Shown: piece after piece, positions 8,354 through 16,664 of the stretch
Numbering within the stretch: the first letter of the stretch is position 1
Layout of the letters: the number at the start of each line of letters is the position of its first letter
NCBI GenBank assembly: GCA_002478865.1
Contig: DLJZ01000021.1
Coordinates: forward strand, 61,351 to 125,350
DNA: 64,000 nt
Source of the DNA: Hungatella sp. UBA7603
GTDB lineage: Bacteria > Bacillota > Clostridia > Lachnospirales > Lachnospiraceae
Direction: 5' to 3'
The notes under the pieces: model-generated
What the model was told of the DNA's origin: nothing
Seen by the model: only the letters and a program-made list of their open reading frames with translations
Databases searched by the model: none
Program-made: the position numbers and the translations under genes

Positions 8354-9010
8354 CTAAATATTGAATAATATCGCTTCTTTTTCCAGCATGCTATAATAAA
8401 CATCCTCTAGCTCTATGATAATAGCTTTTCCGCTTGTAACCTCAGTAATTTCGGTCTCTAAATTGACAAACTTCTCATCTGGCACAAGTACAATCAACTC
8501 CACTTTATCTGTATATTCGCTTTCCAGTATTTTCATCTCCTGCTGCAAAAGTATATACTGAATCTTACCAATTCCGTTGTAATCCGTGGATATTGAAATT
8601 TTCTTTGCTGGCTCAACCGTAAGTATGGTACAGGATTCAAGTCCCTCCTTTACGGCACCAGAATAAGCTCTCACAAGTCCGCCCGTTCCTAATAAAGTTC
8701 CACCAAAATAACGGGTCACCACCACACAGACATTGATGATTTTTTCTCTTTCTAGCACTTCAAGCATGGGTTTTCCTGCCGTTTGGCTTGGTTCTCCATC
8801 ATCGCTTGAGCGTTTTTCTTCTCCGTTTTTTCCTATTACCCAGGCGTAGCAGTTATGGCTGGCATCCCAATATTTTTTTCTAAGTTCATCTATAAAAGCC
8901 ATCGCCTCAACTTCTGATTTCACCGGCCGGAACGTTGCAATAAAACGAGATTTTTTCTCTGTGATCTCCCCAACTGCTCCTTCATATAAAACCCGATAAG
9001 CCTGTCTCAT
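8354..9010 (-). CDS. YigZ/IMPACT family protein
   Basis: A 218-aa protein of the UPF0029 (IMPACT/YigZ) family. The N-terminal domain shows S-R-F-I-A, the long conserved D-G-E-P-S-Q-T-A-G-K-P, and T-R-Y-F-G-G-T-L-L-G-T-G-G-L-V-R-A-Y, the hallmark of the family. The C-terminal part (about 140-205) is the DUF1949 ferredoxin-like domain. The biochemical role is not settled; translation-related functions are proposed for homologues. I use ATG 9010 because GAGG lies 6 nt upstream; the ATG at 9022 has no site. Confidence 0.9.
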   Translation of the reverse strand: MRQAYRVLYEGAVGEITEKKSRFIATFRPVKSEVEAMAFIDELRKKYWDASHNCYAWVIGKNGEEKRSSDDGEPSQTAGKPMLEVLEREKIINVCVVVTRYFGGTLLGTGGLVRAYSGAVKEGLESCTILTVEPAKKISISTDYNGIGKIQYILLQQEMKILESEYTDKVELIVLVPDEKFVNLETEITEVTSGKAIIIELEDVYYSMLEKEAILFNI

Positions 9011-9131
9011 AAGCATCCTCATTTCTATATTATATCCAATTGTCGGAAATTTCTCTCATTATATACAAAATAAAGGCTTCAATCAAGTCTTCATGTATAT
9101 TTCTCCCTTTTTCTTCCGAAAATGGTAAGTG

Positions 9132-9160
9132 TTGAATTGCTATATGATTTTTGGTATAAT
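9132..9160 (+). promoter_or_regulatory. Predicted vegetative promoter of the PBP1A gene
   Basis: TTGAAT and TATAAT with a 17-nt spacer end 22 nt before the ATG at 9183. A strong AAAGGAGGT ribosome site lies between. Confidence 0.65.
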
Positions 9161-9182
9161 GGACCGGTAAAGGAGGTTTCCT

Positions 9183-11834
9183 ATGAATTACGGCAAACAA
9201 TCGACAGAGAAAAAAATTCGATCTACCAATTCAAAAACAAGGAAATACGCCACTAAAGTTTTTCTGGCTTTTATTAAAAGTCTGTTTGTACTTTGCTTAT
9301 TCGTGGGTATCGTTGCCGCCAGCGTCGGAATCGGCATGGTAAAAGGGATCATAGACAATACTCCTAATGTAGATATTTCCACAATTGTACCAAATGAATA
9401 CGCTTCCACCGTCTATGACAGCGCCGGCAAAGTAACGGAAACCCTGGTGACTGCTGGTTCTAACAGAGAGGAAGCAACTTATGAGGAGCTTCCAAAAAAT
9501 TTAATAAATGCTTTTGTTTCTTATGAAGATTCCCGTTATTGGGAACACAACGGCATTGATATGCGGTCCATTCTCCGTGCAGTAAAAGGCGTTTTAACCG
9601 GCGATTCCTCTGCTGGAGGCGGCAGTACTATTACACAACAGCTCATTAAAAACAGTGTGTTTGGTGGTGGTATGGAGAAAAGCTTTGGAGAACGTCTAGA
9701 ACGGAAACTTCAGGAATGGTTTTTGGCCGTCAAGCTAGATGGTGTCATGTCCAAGGAACAAATTATTACGAATTATCTAAACACCATCAATTTAGGCAAC
9801 AATACTCTAGGAGTAAAGGTGGCTGCCAAACGATATTTCAATAAGGATGTAAAGGACCTGACTTTATCAGAATGTGCTGTTTTAGCAGGCATAACCCAGA
9901 ACCCCTCTAAATTTAACCCAATCACAGAGCAAAAGAATAACGCTGCAAAGAGAAAAGTTATACTTCAATATTTAAATGATCAGGGATATATCTCCAAGGA
10001 AGAAGAAGAAACAGCTCTGGCTGATGATGTCTATTCCAGAATCCAAAATGTGGACATGGCTGCAAAGGAAACTTCTACCCCCTATAGTTATTTTACGGAC
10101 GAGCTGGTAGAACAGGTCATCATAGCCATGAAGAGTCAGCTAGGGTATACAGAGACCCAAGCCCACAACATGTTATACAGTGGTGGATTGTCCATATATA
10201 CCACCCAGGACCCAAGCATACAAACCATTGTTGATGAGGAAATTAACAATCCTGAGAATTATTCAGCCGCCCGCTATTCCATTGAATACCGGCTTTCTGT
10301 AACCCATAAAGATGGCACTACCAAGCATTATTCGGAAAAAAATATTAACAGTTACCACAGAGAATATAAGGATCAGACATTTGATGGTCTCTATAACAGT
10401 GAAGATGAAATAAATGCTGATATCAATGGATATAAAGCAGAAATAGTCAAAGAAGGAGATACCATAATTGGCGAAAGCCTCCATAAGACATTGGAACCGC
10501 AGGCCTCTTTCGTTTTGATGGATCAAAAAACCGGAGAAGTAAAGGCAATCAGCGGAGGTAGGGGCCAAAAACTGGCAAGCCTTACTCTCAACAGGGCTAC
10601 GAACACCTATCGCCAACCTGGTTCTACTTTTAAGATACTCACTGCCTTTGCACCCGCTTTGGACACCAGCGGATCTACACTTGGAACGGTTTATTATGAC
10701 TCACTTTATAAAGTAGGAAACAAAACATTTTCCAACTGGTATAGTTCCGGTTATCAGGGATATTCCAGTATCAGGGAAGGAATTATATATTCCATGAACA
10801 TCGTTGCTGTCCGCTGTCTGATGGAGACGGTAACGCCTCAGCTTGGCGTAGAATATGCTAAGAACTTTGGTATTAACTCTCTTACCGATACTGATTTTAA
10901 CCCCGCTCTCGCACTAGGTGGTATTACAAAGGGTGTATCAAATCTGGAGCTTACCGGCGCCTTTGCTACGGTAGCCAATGGCGGCGTATATACAAAACCT
11001 GTATTCTTTACAAAGATTTTGGATCATGATGGAAAAATCTTAATCGAGAACAAACCAGATACGCACCGAGTTTTAAAAGATTCCACTGCATTTCTTTTAA
11101 CAGATGCCATGGCAGACTCCATGAAAAGCAGCCGGAAATTCTCCAGCAATGGTCCTTCCTCAACCAGTACAGCAGCCGGAATACCCGGTATGTCTGCTGC
11201 TGGTAAAAGTGGTACCACATCCGCAAACAATGATATCTGGTTTGTAGGATATTCCCCTTACTATACGGCCGGAATCTGGGGCGGATGTGATGATAATCAA
11301 AAGCTTAGCAAGCAAAACGGCGGCGTCTCTTTTCACAAAGCTATTTGGCGTAAGATCATGACCCGTGTTCACGAGGGAATGTCTGATCCTGGATTTCCAG
11401 TGCCAGACAGTATAGAAACCGCCCAGATCTGCAGAAAATCAGGTAAACTTGCTGTTACGGGAGTTTGTACCGATGATCCCAGAGGCAATGCAGTCTATAC
11501 CGAATATTTTGCAAAGGGCTCTGTGCCTACAGAAGTATGCAACAACCATGTTAGAGCTACGGTTTGTGCAGTCTCTCACAAGCTTCCAACCCCTTATTGC
11601 CCAGTACGAACAACGGCCGTATTTATAGCCCTGCCTACTGGAGATGAAACCGGCACAGATGATTCCAAATATGCGATGCCAGGATACTGTACCATCCATT
11701 CGGCTAATTCATTCATCATACCACCGGGAAACGAACCTGAAAGTTCCGGATCGTATGAAAACGGACCACAACAGTCAGCCCCTGGTAACGTACCTCAGAC
11801 TCCTGGAGGAGTGTTTGGACCGTGGGGATTTTAA
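9183..11834 (+). CDS. Class A penicillin-binding protein (transglycosylase/transpeptidase)
   Basis: An 883-aa bifunctional peptidoglycan synthase, PBP1A type. After a basic cytoplasmic tail there is one membrane segment (about residues 29-55). The GT51 transglycosylase follows, with E-D-S-R (catalytic Glu115) and G-G-S-T-I-T-Q-Q-L. The transpeptidase shows all three active-site motifs: S-T-F-K (Ser481), S-M-N (537-539) and K-S-G-T-T (675-679). The tail holds a Cys-containing segment and a Pro/Gly/Ser-rich end. AAAGGAGGT precedes ATG 9183. It stands alone between its own promoter and terminator and faces the spoVA genes. It could act in vegetative or spore wall synthesis. Confidence 0.95.
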   Translation: MNYGKQSTEKKIRSTNSKTRKYATKVFLAFIKSLFVLCLFVGIVAASVGIGMVKGIIDNTPNVDISTIVPNEYASTVYDSAGKVTETLVTAGSNREEATYEELPKNLINAFVSYEDSRYWEHNGIDMRSILRAVKGVLTGDSSAGGGSTITQQLIKNSVFGGGMEKSFGERLERKLQEWFLAVKLDGVMSKEQIITNYLNTINLGNNTLGVKVAAKRYFNKDVKDLTLSECAVLAGITQNPSKFNPITEQKNNAAKRKVILQYLNDQGYISKEEEETALADDVYSRIQNVDMAAKETSTPYSYFTDELVEQVIIAMKSQLGYTETQAHNMLYSGGLSIYTTQDPSIQTIVDEEINNPENYSAARYSIEYRLSVTHKDGTTKHYSEKNINSYHREYKDQTFDGLYNSEDEINADINGYKAEIVKEGDTIIGESLHKTLEPQASFVLMDQKTGEVKAISGGRGQKLASLTLNRATNTYRQPGSTFKILTAFAPALDTSGSTLGTVYYDSLYKVGNKTFSNWYSSGYQGYSSIREGIIYSMNIVAVRCLMETVTPQLGVEYAKNFGINSLTDTDFNPALALGGITKGVSNLELTGAFATVANGGVYTKPVFFTKILDHDGKILIENKPDTHRVLKDSTAFLLTDAMADSMKSSRKFSSNGPSSTSTAAGIPGMSAAGKSGTTSANNDIWFVGYSPYYTAGIWGGCDDNQKLSKQNGGVSFHKAIWRKIMTRVHEGMSDPGFPVPDSIETAQICRKSGKLAVTGVCTDDPRGNAVYTEYFAKGSVPTEVCNNHVRATVCAVSHKLPTPYCPVRTTAVFIALPTGDETGTDDSKYAMPGYCTIHSANSFIIPPGNEPESSGSYENGPQQSAPGNVPQTPGGVFGPWGF

Positions 11835-11841
11835 TAAGCAT

Positions 11842-11879
11842 AAAAAAGAACGCTGAAGTGATTTTTCAGCGTTCTTTTC
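11842..11879. terminator. Bidirectional terminator between the PBP gene and spoVAE
   Basis: AAGAACGCTGAA and TTCAGCGTTCTT form a 12-bp stem, flanked by A and T runs, so it can stop both convergent transcripts. Confidence 0.9.
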
Positions 11880-11882
11880 TTA

Positions 11883-12239
11883 TTAGCTTTTCATTCTAGG
11901 TTTAAAAATGACAGAACCAAGATATCCAAAAATTAGTGCACCAGATATTCCCACGGAACTGGCAGTAAATCCGCCTTTAAAGATTCCAAGAAATCCATCT
12001 TCTCCGATGCTCTTCCATACGCCTTTCCAAAGGCTGTTTCCAAAGCCAAGTAGTGGAACTGTGGCTCCTGCTCCTGCCCAGTCAGCAAAAGGCTGGTATA
12101 TTCCAACTGCACCTAATATGCTTCCAGTTACTACAAGGAGCACCATGATGCGGCCAGGCATCAGCTTCGTGTTGTCCATAAGGATTTGAATCACTACACA
12201 GATCAGCCCTCCTACAACAAATGCTTTTACATAATCCAT
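11883..12239 (-). CDS. spoVAE: Stage V sporulation protein AE
   Basis: A 118-aa hydrophobic protein with about four membrane segments and the SpoVAC/AE signatures G-G-L-I-C-V-V-I-Q and G-A-G-A-T-V-P-L-L-G-F-G. SpoVA proteins form the inner-membrane channel that moves calcium-dipicolinate into the forespore and out during germination. It is the last gene of the spoVA operon and ends at a terminator. The short AEa form and spoVAF of bacilli are absent, as is common in Clostridia. Confidence 0.92.
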   Translation of the reverse strand: MDYVKAFVVGGLICVVIQILMDNTKLMPGRIMVLLVVTGSILGAVGIYQPFADWAGAGATVPLLGFGNSLWKGVWKSIGEDGFLGIFKGGFTASSVGISGALIFGYLGSVIFKPRMKS

Positions 12240-12262
12240 AGTTTTCTCCTTTTCTCTTATGG

Positions 12263-13279
12263 TTAATTTCCAATATGCTCAATTACAACTCCATGGGCAA
12301 TACCGGGAATGGTCTCTCCTTCATTGAAGCTGACCGTGGAAAGCAAAGCGCCTGTGGGTACGAATAGAACCCGCTTCCACTCTCCGCTTTGTACCTTTGG
12401 CAGAATGTAAGAACAAAGAACGGATGCAGAGCAACCACAGCCACTTCCTCCTGCATGGGTATCCTGGGTTTCGTTGTCAAAGATTTCCAGACCGCAGTCC
12501 GTATGAACAGATTCCAAATTATGTCCTTTATTTTTCATAAAATCCAATAATATGGTACGGCCGACTTTTCCCAAATCTCCGGTTATTATTTTGTCATAAT
12601 AAGACTCATCTACTTGAAAATCATCAAAATTCTGCTGTATGGTATGAAATGCCGATGGAGCCATAGCAGCTCCCATGTTCATGGAATCCTTGATCCCCAT
12701 ATCAACCATACGACCGGTAGTAATTCCGGTGATAGCTGCAATTCCATCCTTTTTGTATTTTCCAAGAACAACAGAGCCACAGCCTGTCACTGTCCATGAG
12801 GACGAAAATGGTCTTTGGTTTCCATAGCCCAAAGGGAAACGAAACTGCTTTTCCGCTGTTGCAAAATGACTAGAGGCCATTGCCATTACTTTGTCCGCGA
12901 AACCTCCTGCTATTACCATAGAACCTAAATTTAAGGCTTCACCCATAGTGGAGCACGCACCAAACAATCCAAATAATGGGATCTCTAAATCAACCGTTCC
13001 AAAGGACGTTGCAATGAGCTGCCCCAGCAGATCTCCCGCAAACAGATAACGGATGTCCTTTCTCCTGATATCTCCCTTTTCAATTGCAAGGTCGGCGGTT
13101 TGCTTTTGCAAAGTACTTTCTGCCTTCTCCCAGGTATCTGCACCAAACATATCATCTTGCTCAACCATATCAAACATTTTTCCAAGGGGACCTTCCCCTT
13201 CTTTTTTACCAACAATGGAAGCCATGCTTAATATGACTGGAGGTTCTTCAAATTTAACACTTGCTTTTCCTAGCTGCAT
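12263..13279 (-). CDS. spoVAD: Stage V sporulation protein AD
   Basis: A 338-aa soluble, thiolase-fold SpoVA component, which binds dipicolinic acid in characterised species. Visible blocks include F-G-A-C-S-T-M-G-E-A-L, G-G-F-A-D-K-V-M-A-M-A-S-S-H-F, and the C-terminal H-A-G-G-S-G-C-G-C-S-A-S-V-L. The frame extends to 13324, but GGAG lies 7 nt before the ATG at 13279, and that gives exactly the 338-aa length of the Bacillus protein. It sits between spoVAC (31 bp upstream) and spoVAE. Confidence 0.95.
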   Translation of the reverse strand: MQLGKASVKFEEPPVILSMASIVGKKEGEGPLGKMFDMVEQDDMFGADTWEKAESTLQKQTADLAIEKGDIRRKDIRYLFAGDLLGQLIATSFGTVDLEIPLFGLFGACSTMGEALNLGSMVIAGGFADKVMAMASSHFATAEKQFRFPLGYGNQRPFSSSWTVTGCGSVVLGKYKKDGIAAITGITTGRMVDMGIKDSMNMGAAMAPSAFHTIQQNFDDFQVDESYYDKIITGDLGKVGRTILLDFMKNKGHNLESVHTDCGLEIFDNETQDTHAGGSGCGCSASVLCSYILPKVQSGEWKRVLFVPTGALLSTVSFNEGETIPGIAHGVVIEHIGN

Positions 13280-13310
13280 CTTCTCTCTCCATTTCTCTGC
13301 TTGTTCATTC

Positions 13311-13763
13311 CTACAGTATGCCAAAAGCCATCAATACATAGGCGATGACTCCAAGAATCCAGGAGCTTAAAATTCCATATAAAATAACAGGACCGGCTAT
13401 GGTAAATATCTTACAGCCGATACCAAATATCTGTCCTTCTGACTTAAATTCAACAGCTGGAGCTACCACTGAATTGGCAAAACCTGTTATGGGTACCAAA
13501 GCACCAGCTCCTCCGAATTTTACAATTTTAGGATAAATGTTTAAACCAGTTAAAATTACACTGGAAGCAATTAAAATTAAGGTAGTCCAAGCAGAAGCTA
13601 CTTCTTTTTCAAGACCGCCATCTATAAATAGGTTCGTACTAATCTGTCCTAACGTACAAATAATTCCTCCCACAAGAAAGGCTCTAAAAATGTTTGGCCA
13701 CCTTTTGTTTACCGGTGTTACCTCTTTTACATAAGCTTCATAAGCTTTTTTGTTTATCTCCAT
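13311..13763 (-). CDS. spoVAC: Stage V sporulation protein AC
   Basis: A 150-aa membrane protein with four to five hydrophobic segments and the shared motifs F-L-V-G-G-I-I-C-T-L-G-Q and G-G-A-G-A-L-V-P-I-T-G-F-A-N-S. SpoVAC is the mechanosensitive-channel-like part of the spore DPA channel. AGAGGT precedes ATG 13763. Confidence 0.95.
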   Translation of the reverse strand: MEINKKAYEAYVKEVTPVNKRWPNIFRAFLVGGIICTLGQISTNLFIDGGLEKEVASAWTTLILIASSVILTGLNIYPKIVKFGGAGALVPITGFANSVVAPAVEFKSEGQIFGIGCKIFTIAGPVILYGILSSWILGVIAYVLMAFGIL

Positions 13764-13795
13764 TGTTTACCTCTGTTTTGTATAATTTTTCCTGT

Positions 13796-14221
13796 TTATT
13801 GACCAAATCGTTCTGCAAAAAATACAAGAGAACCCAGCAGCTTTCCCATTGCTATGGAAAGTATGATATACTGCAAACCTACTCCTAGATGAATCCTTCG
13901 GCTAAATATTGGCAATGCCTTAAGTGTTTCTGCCAGTGACATAACAAGGCAGCCTATAAAAACACCTACTGAAATACCATAAATACCCAGCACAAGATTC
14001 CCCCCATATCCGATAGGAAATTTGTAAATATCAAAAATATTTCCAAGAATTCCTCCTAGTATGATACAAGTTTCATATAGAAGAATATGTTTGTTTGTCC
14101 GAGTAAAACCTATAAGCCTAGGAAAAATTCCAATCATTACCAGGAAAGCAAAAACGCCGGCCGCGATAACGCCCCCAGCGCTTAACCCGATAAGGCAAAG
14201 AAATATTTCTTTAAGAAACAT
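13796..14221 (-). CDS. spoVAB: Stage V sporulation protein AB
   Basis: A 141-aa integral membrane protein with four hydrophobic stretches. It has the family features G-L-S-A-G-G-V-I-A-A-G near the N-terminus and G-I-S-V-G-V-F-I-G-C-L near residue 88. Its start overlaps the 3' end of spoVAA by 11 bp, indicating translational coupling. Its position in the spoVA operon supports the name. Confidence 0.93.
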   Translation of the reverse strand: MFLKEIFLCLIGLSAGGVIAAGVFAFLVMIGIFPRLIGFTRTNKHILLYETCIILGGILGNIFDIYKFPIGYGGNLVLGIYGISVGVFIGCLVMSLAETLKALPIFSRRIHLGVGLQYIILSIAMGKLLGSLVFFAERFGQ

Positions 14222-14837
14222 CTATGTCCTGCTCCTTTCTTCCATCGTTCTGAATTAGGGTTTTGCTTACATTATCTTCGTATAGCCGCATTTCGACTTC
14301 AATCGGTGTCGGATCGCTAGTAAACTTAAGCTTTGAGAAATGATTAAAGAATACAATAATTCCAACAGCCAGACCCACGGAATAGCTTAATTCTAAAATT
14401 GTAAATCCACTTGATTCCTGTCTCATGATAATCATATAAATTTCCTTAAAAACTTCACCAACGCTGACATCATTGTTAAATGTCATAATGGCAAATGATG
14501 CACCACAAAAACAAACAATACACACAGAGATCGTTTTAAGCCATTGCCAAACCCAGTTAGGTGCCTTTTTTTTGTGATAATCAATGATATAATTTACTTC
14601 CCCAACATTATTTACAGAAATAGATGGGTCCATTTCCACAAGTTTCTTGATGACATCAAGTGTACTTTCAATATATCTTTTGTTTCGCTCCTCGTGTATG
14701 GTCTTAATGCGCAGCGCTTTGCATTTATTCATTATGGCAGAATCATCACAATAAACATCTGCCACATCTTTTAGCTGGACCTCTTTGTGATGGACTTCAG
14801 TGATCTGGTTAATATTTAAGTAAACCGTTTTGCTCAT
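14211..14837 (-). CDS. spoVAA: Stage V sporulation protein AA
   Basis: A 208-aa SpoVAA protein. The soluble N-terminal region (about 1-95) starts with K-T-V-Y-L and has the V-Q-L-K-D-V-A-D-V-Y block; two membrane segments lie at about 100-122 and 147-167. It is one of the SpoVA proteins needed for DPA movement. Its ATG overlaps the TGA of a 53-codon ORF upstream (ATGA overlap), so expression is probably coupled to that ORF. Confidence 0.94.
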   Translation of the reverse strand: MSKTVYLNINQITEVHHKEVQLKDVADVYCDDSAIMNKCKALRIKTIHEERNKRYIESTLDVIKKLVEMDPSISVNNVGEVNYIIDYHKKKAPNWVWQWLKTISVCIVCFCGASFAIMTFNNDVSVGEVFKEIYMIIMRQESSGFTILELSYSVGLAVGIIVFFNHFSKLKFTSDPTPIEVEMRLYEDNVSKTLIQNDGRKEQDIDVS

Positions 14838-14995
14838 GAAATCATCATCTCCAATCCTGGAAATGCCTCCACAAGAGTCCCTTCCTTTTCAAGCCCATCC
14901 GGCATAACAACAATCATATACCAGATAGCTACCGCAATTGCAATCAGGCACAAAACAAGAAGCGCCATGACAAGCTTATGTTTTACGGATTCCAT
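14834..14995 (-). CDS. Unnamed 53-aa membrane protein leading the spoVA operon
   Basis: A short ORF of 53 codons from ATG 14995, ending in TGA that overlaps the spoVAA start by four bases. It has a short basic N-terminus (M-E-S-V-K-H-K), one strong hydrophobic helix at about residues 9-31, and a small acidic tail with L-E-K-E-G-T-L-V-E. AAGGA lies about 11 nt upstream, a long but acceptable spacing. A sigma-F/sigma-G-type promoter (15031-15059) places it as the first gene of the forespore operon. I know no named family for it. The coupling and the otherwise tight packing argue that it is real. Confidence 0.7.
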   Translation of the reverse strand: MESVKHKLVMALLVLCLIAIAVAIWYMIVVMPDGLEKEGTLVEAFPGLEMMIS

Positions 14996-15030
14996 ACGTG
15001 CTCACATCCTTTACTCTGGTTTTTCAAAGT

Positions 15031-15059
15031 TAGTATGAGCCGTACATCTTTTTTTATTC
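15031..15059 (-). promoter_or_regulatory. Predicted sigma-F/sigma-G promoter of the spoVA operon
   Basis: On the minus strand GAATA (15059-15055), a 17-nt spacer and CATACTA (15037-15031) match the forespore consensus GNATR-N17/18-CATNNTA. The -35 overlaps the sigF stop codon. Transcription would begin about 30 nt before the 53-codon ORF and cover all spoVA genes. Confidence 0.7.
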
Positions 15060-15772
15060 TATAATTTTTCTCGCATTTGCTTTAGAATCTTTTTTTCTAA
15101 TCTGGAAACCTGAACTTGTGAAATTCCAAGTTTTGTAGCAATTTGACTTTGTGTTTCATTGTAATAGTATCTACGAATTATGATTTCTCTATCCTTATCA
15201 GAGAGCTGTATCAACAAGTCTCGAAGTACCATACGATTAATAAGTTCTTCCTGGGCAGAACTTTCTTCTTCAATCTTATCAATGAGCAAAATACTGTTTT
15301 CGTCATTTTTATTGACGGAACGGTATAAGGACTCCACTTCTGCTCCAGCTTCAATGGAAGCTGCTACTTCTTCCTTACTGGCCCCTATCTCGCCGGCAAT
15401 CTCTTCTACCGTTGGTTCTCGTCCAAAACGAAATACCAGTTCCTCACGTACCCGTTTCACCTTAAGAGCCATCTCTTTAATGGACCTGCTGACTTTAATA
15501 ATTCCGTCGTCTCTTAAAAAACGTTTGATTTCTCCTGTTATCATAGGAACAGCATACGTAGAGAATTTAACGTCATAGGACATATCAAACTTGTCGATTG
15601 CCTTCATAATACCGATGCATCCGATCTGGAATAAATCCTCTGGCTCATAGCCGCGCCCCATAAATCTGCGCACAATACTCCAGACCAACCCAAAATTTTC
15701 GGTTACAAGCTGATCCCTTGCCGCTTTATCTCCCTCGTGAGCCATTTCTATTAATTTCATGGTCTCATCCAT
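15059..15772 (-). CDS. sigF: RNA polymerase sporulation sigma factor SigF
   Basis: The first forespore-specific sigma factor (237 aa from ATG 15772). Region 2 has E-N-F-G-L-V-W-S-I-V-R-R-F and E-D-L-F-Q-I-G-C-I-G, region 3 follows R-E-P-T-V-E-E-I-A, and region 4 ends with the helix-turn-helix T-Q-S-Q-I-A-T-K-L-G-I-S-Q-V-Q-V-S-R-L. A GTG at 15781 overlaps the spoIIAB stop and would add three residues; GGTGA just before the ATG favours the ATG, but either is possible. SigF is held by SpoIIAB and released via SpoIIAA. Confidence 0.96.
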   Translation of the reverse strand: MDETMKLIEMAHEGDKAARDQLVTENFGLVWSIVRRFMGRGYEPEDLFQIGCIGIMKAIDKFDMSYDVKFSTYAVPMITGEIKRFLRDDGIIKVSRSIKEMALKVKRVREELVFRFGREPTVEEIAGEIGASKEEVAASIEAGAEVESLYRSVNKNDENSILLIDKIEEESSAQEELINRMVLRDLLIQLSDKDREIIIRRYYYNETQSQIATKLGISQVQVSRLEKKILKQMREKL

Positions 15773-15777
15773 AAGGC

Positions 15778-16212
15778 TCACCCGCTGATCTTCTTTTTCA
15801 TGGTTACGGCAGTTCCTTCTCCAGGAGCCGACTGTACCTCCACCTGATCCATAAATGCTTCCATAAAGGAAAATCCCATTCCAGTTCGTTCTCCATCGGG
15901 ATCTGTGGTATACAATGGCTCCATTGCCTGCTTAATATCTGGTATGCCAATTCCTATATCCCGGATGGTGATCTTAAATTCTTGATCCATGACTTCCACT
16001 TCCAGGTAAATGATTCCACCTTTTCCCTGGTATCCATGAATGACTGCATTGGTAACTGCCTCCGACACGGCTGTTTTTACATCATCCACCTCTTCCAGAG
16101 TCGGATTTAATCTTGCCAGAAAGACAGCTACTGCCACCCTGGCAAACTCCTCATTCTTTGATAATGCCTCTACTTCCATTTTTAGAATTTCTGGTTTATT
16201 CTGTTCAGACAT
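15778..16212 (-). CDS. spoIIAB: Anti-sigma F factor, serine protein kinase
   Basis: A 144-aa GHKL-ATPase-fold protein that binds and inhibits SigF and phosphorylates SpoIIAA. Visible blocks are the N box E-A-V-T-N-A-V-I-H-G-Y, the G1 region D-I-G-I-G-I-P-D and the G2 region G-M-G-F-S-F-M. GAGGAGG lies before ATG 16212; the frame upstream of it has no site. It ends overlapping the sigF start region and follows spoIIAA by 10 bp. Confidence 0.96.
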   Translation of the reverse strand: MSEQNKPEILKMEVEALSKNEEFARVAVAVFLARLNPTLEEVDDVKTAVSEAVTNAVIHGYQGKGGIIYLEVEVMDQEFKITIRDIGIGIPDIKQAMEPLYTTDPDGERTGMGFSFMEAFMDQVEVQSAPGEGTAVTMKKKISG

Positions 16213-16222
16213 ATGTTCCTCC

Positions 16223-16564
16223 TCAACCTGTGACTGCAGCTTCTTTTGAGTCATATAGTTTCATTAATTTTAAAATGCCTCCCATTTTAAGAATGCGGAG
16301 AGCTTGGGCTCCAGCACCATAGATTGCAACGGTTCCCCCGCTTAAAGCCATTTGTTTATAACGATTCAATAAAATTCCCAACCCCGATGAATCCATAAAT
16401 CTGGTTTTTGAAAAATCAAACAAAATTCGTCTAATATAATTTTCAGATAAAATGATATCGGTTTCGTATTTCAGCCCTGAGCAGTTATGATGGTCCAGCT
16501 CCTCCGGCAAATGTACGATTAGGGTATTACCTTCTGCCTCATATGTAAAGTGTGGTTGATTCAT
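16223..16564 (-). CDS. spoIIAA: Anti-anti-sigma F factor
   Basis: A 113-aa STAS-domain protein whose dephosphorylated form displaces SigF from SpoIIAB. The phospho-acceptor Ser is in F-M-D-S-S-G-L-G (residues 57-63). GGAGGAG lies 7 nt before ATG 16564, which fixes the start. It is the first gene of spoIIAA-spoIIAB-sigF. A sigma-H promoter would be expected upstream, but I could not see a convincing one in the short gap to the terminator at 16603-16652. Confidence 0.96.
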   Translation of the reverse strand: MNQPHFTYEAEGNTLIVHLPEELDHHNCSGLKYETDIILSENYIRRILFDFSKTRFMDSSGLGILLNRYKQMALSGGTVAIYGAGAQALRILKMGGILKLMKLYDSKEAAVTG

Positions 16565-16602
16565 ATGCAATCTCCTCCATTCCTTATTTTCTGCCCGTAA
16601 TA

Positions 16603-16652
16603 GAAAAAAAAGACACTACAAAAAAAGAGTTTTCTTCTGTAGTGTCTTTCTT
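16603..16652 (-). terminator. Terminator after the TPR protein gene
   Basis: On the minus strand AAAGACACTACA pairs with TGTAGTGTCTTT, followed by a long T run. It isolates spoIIA from the upstream operon. Confidence 0.9.
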
Positions 16653-16664
16653 TAATACTGCATC

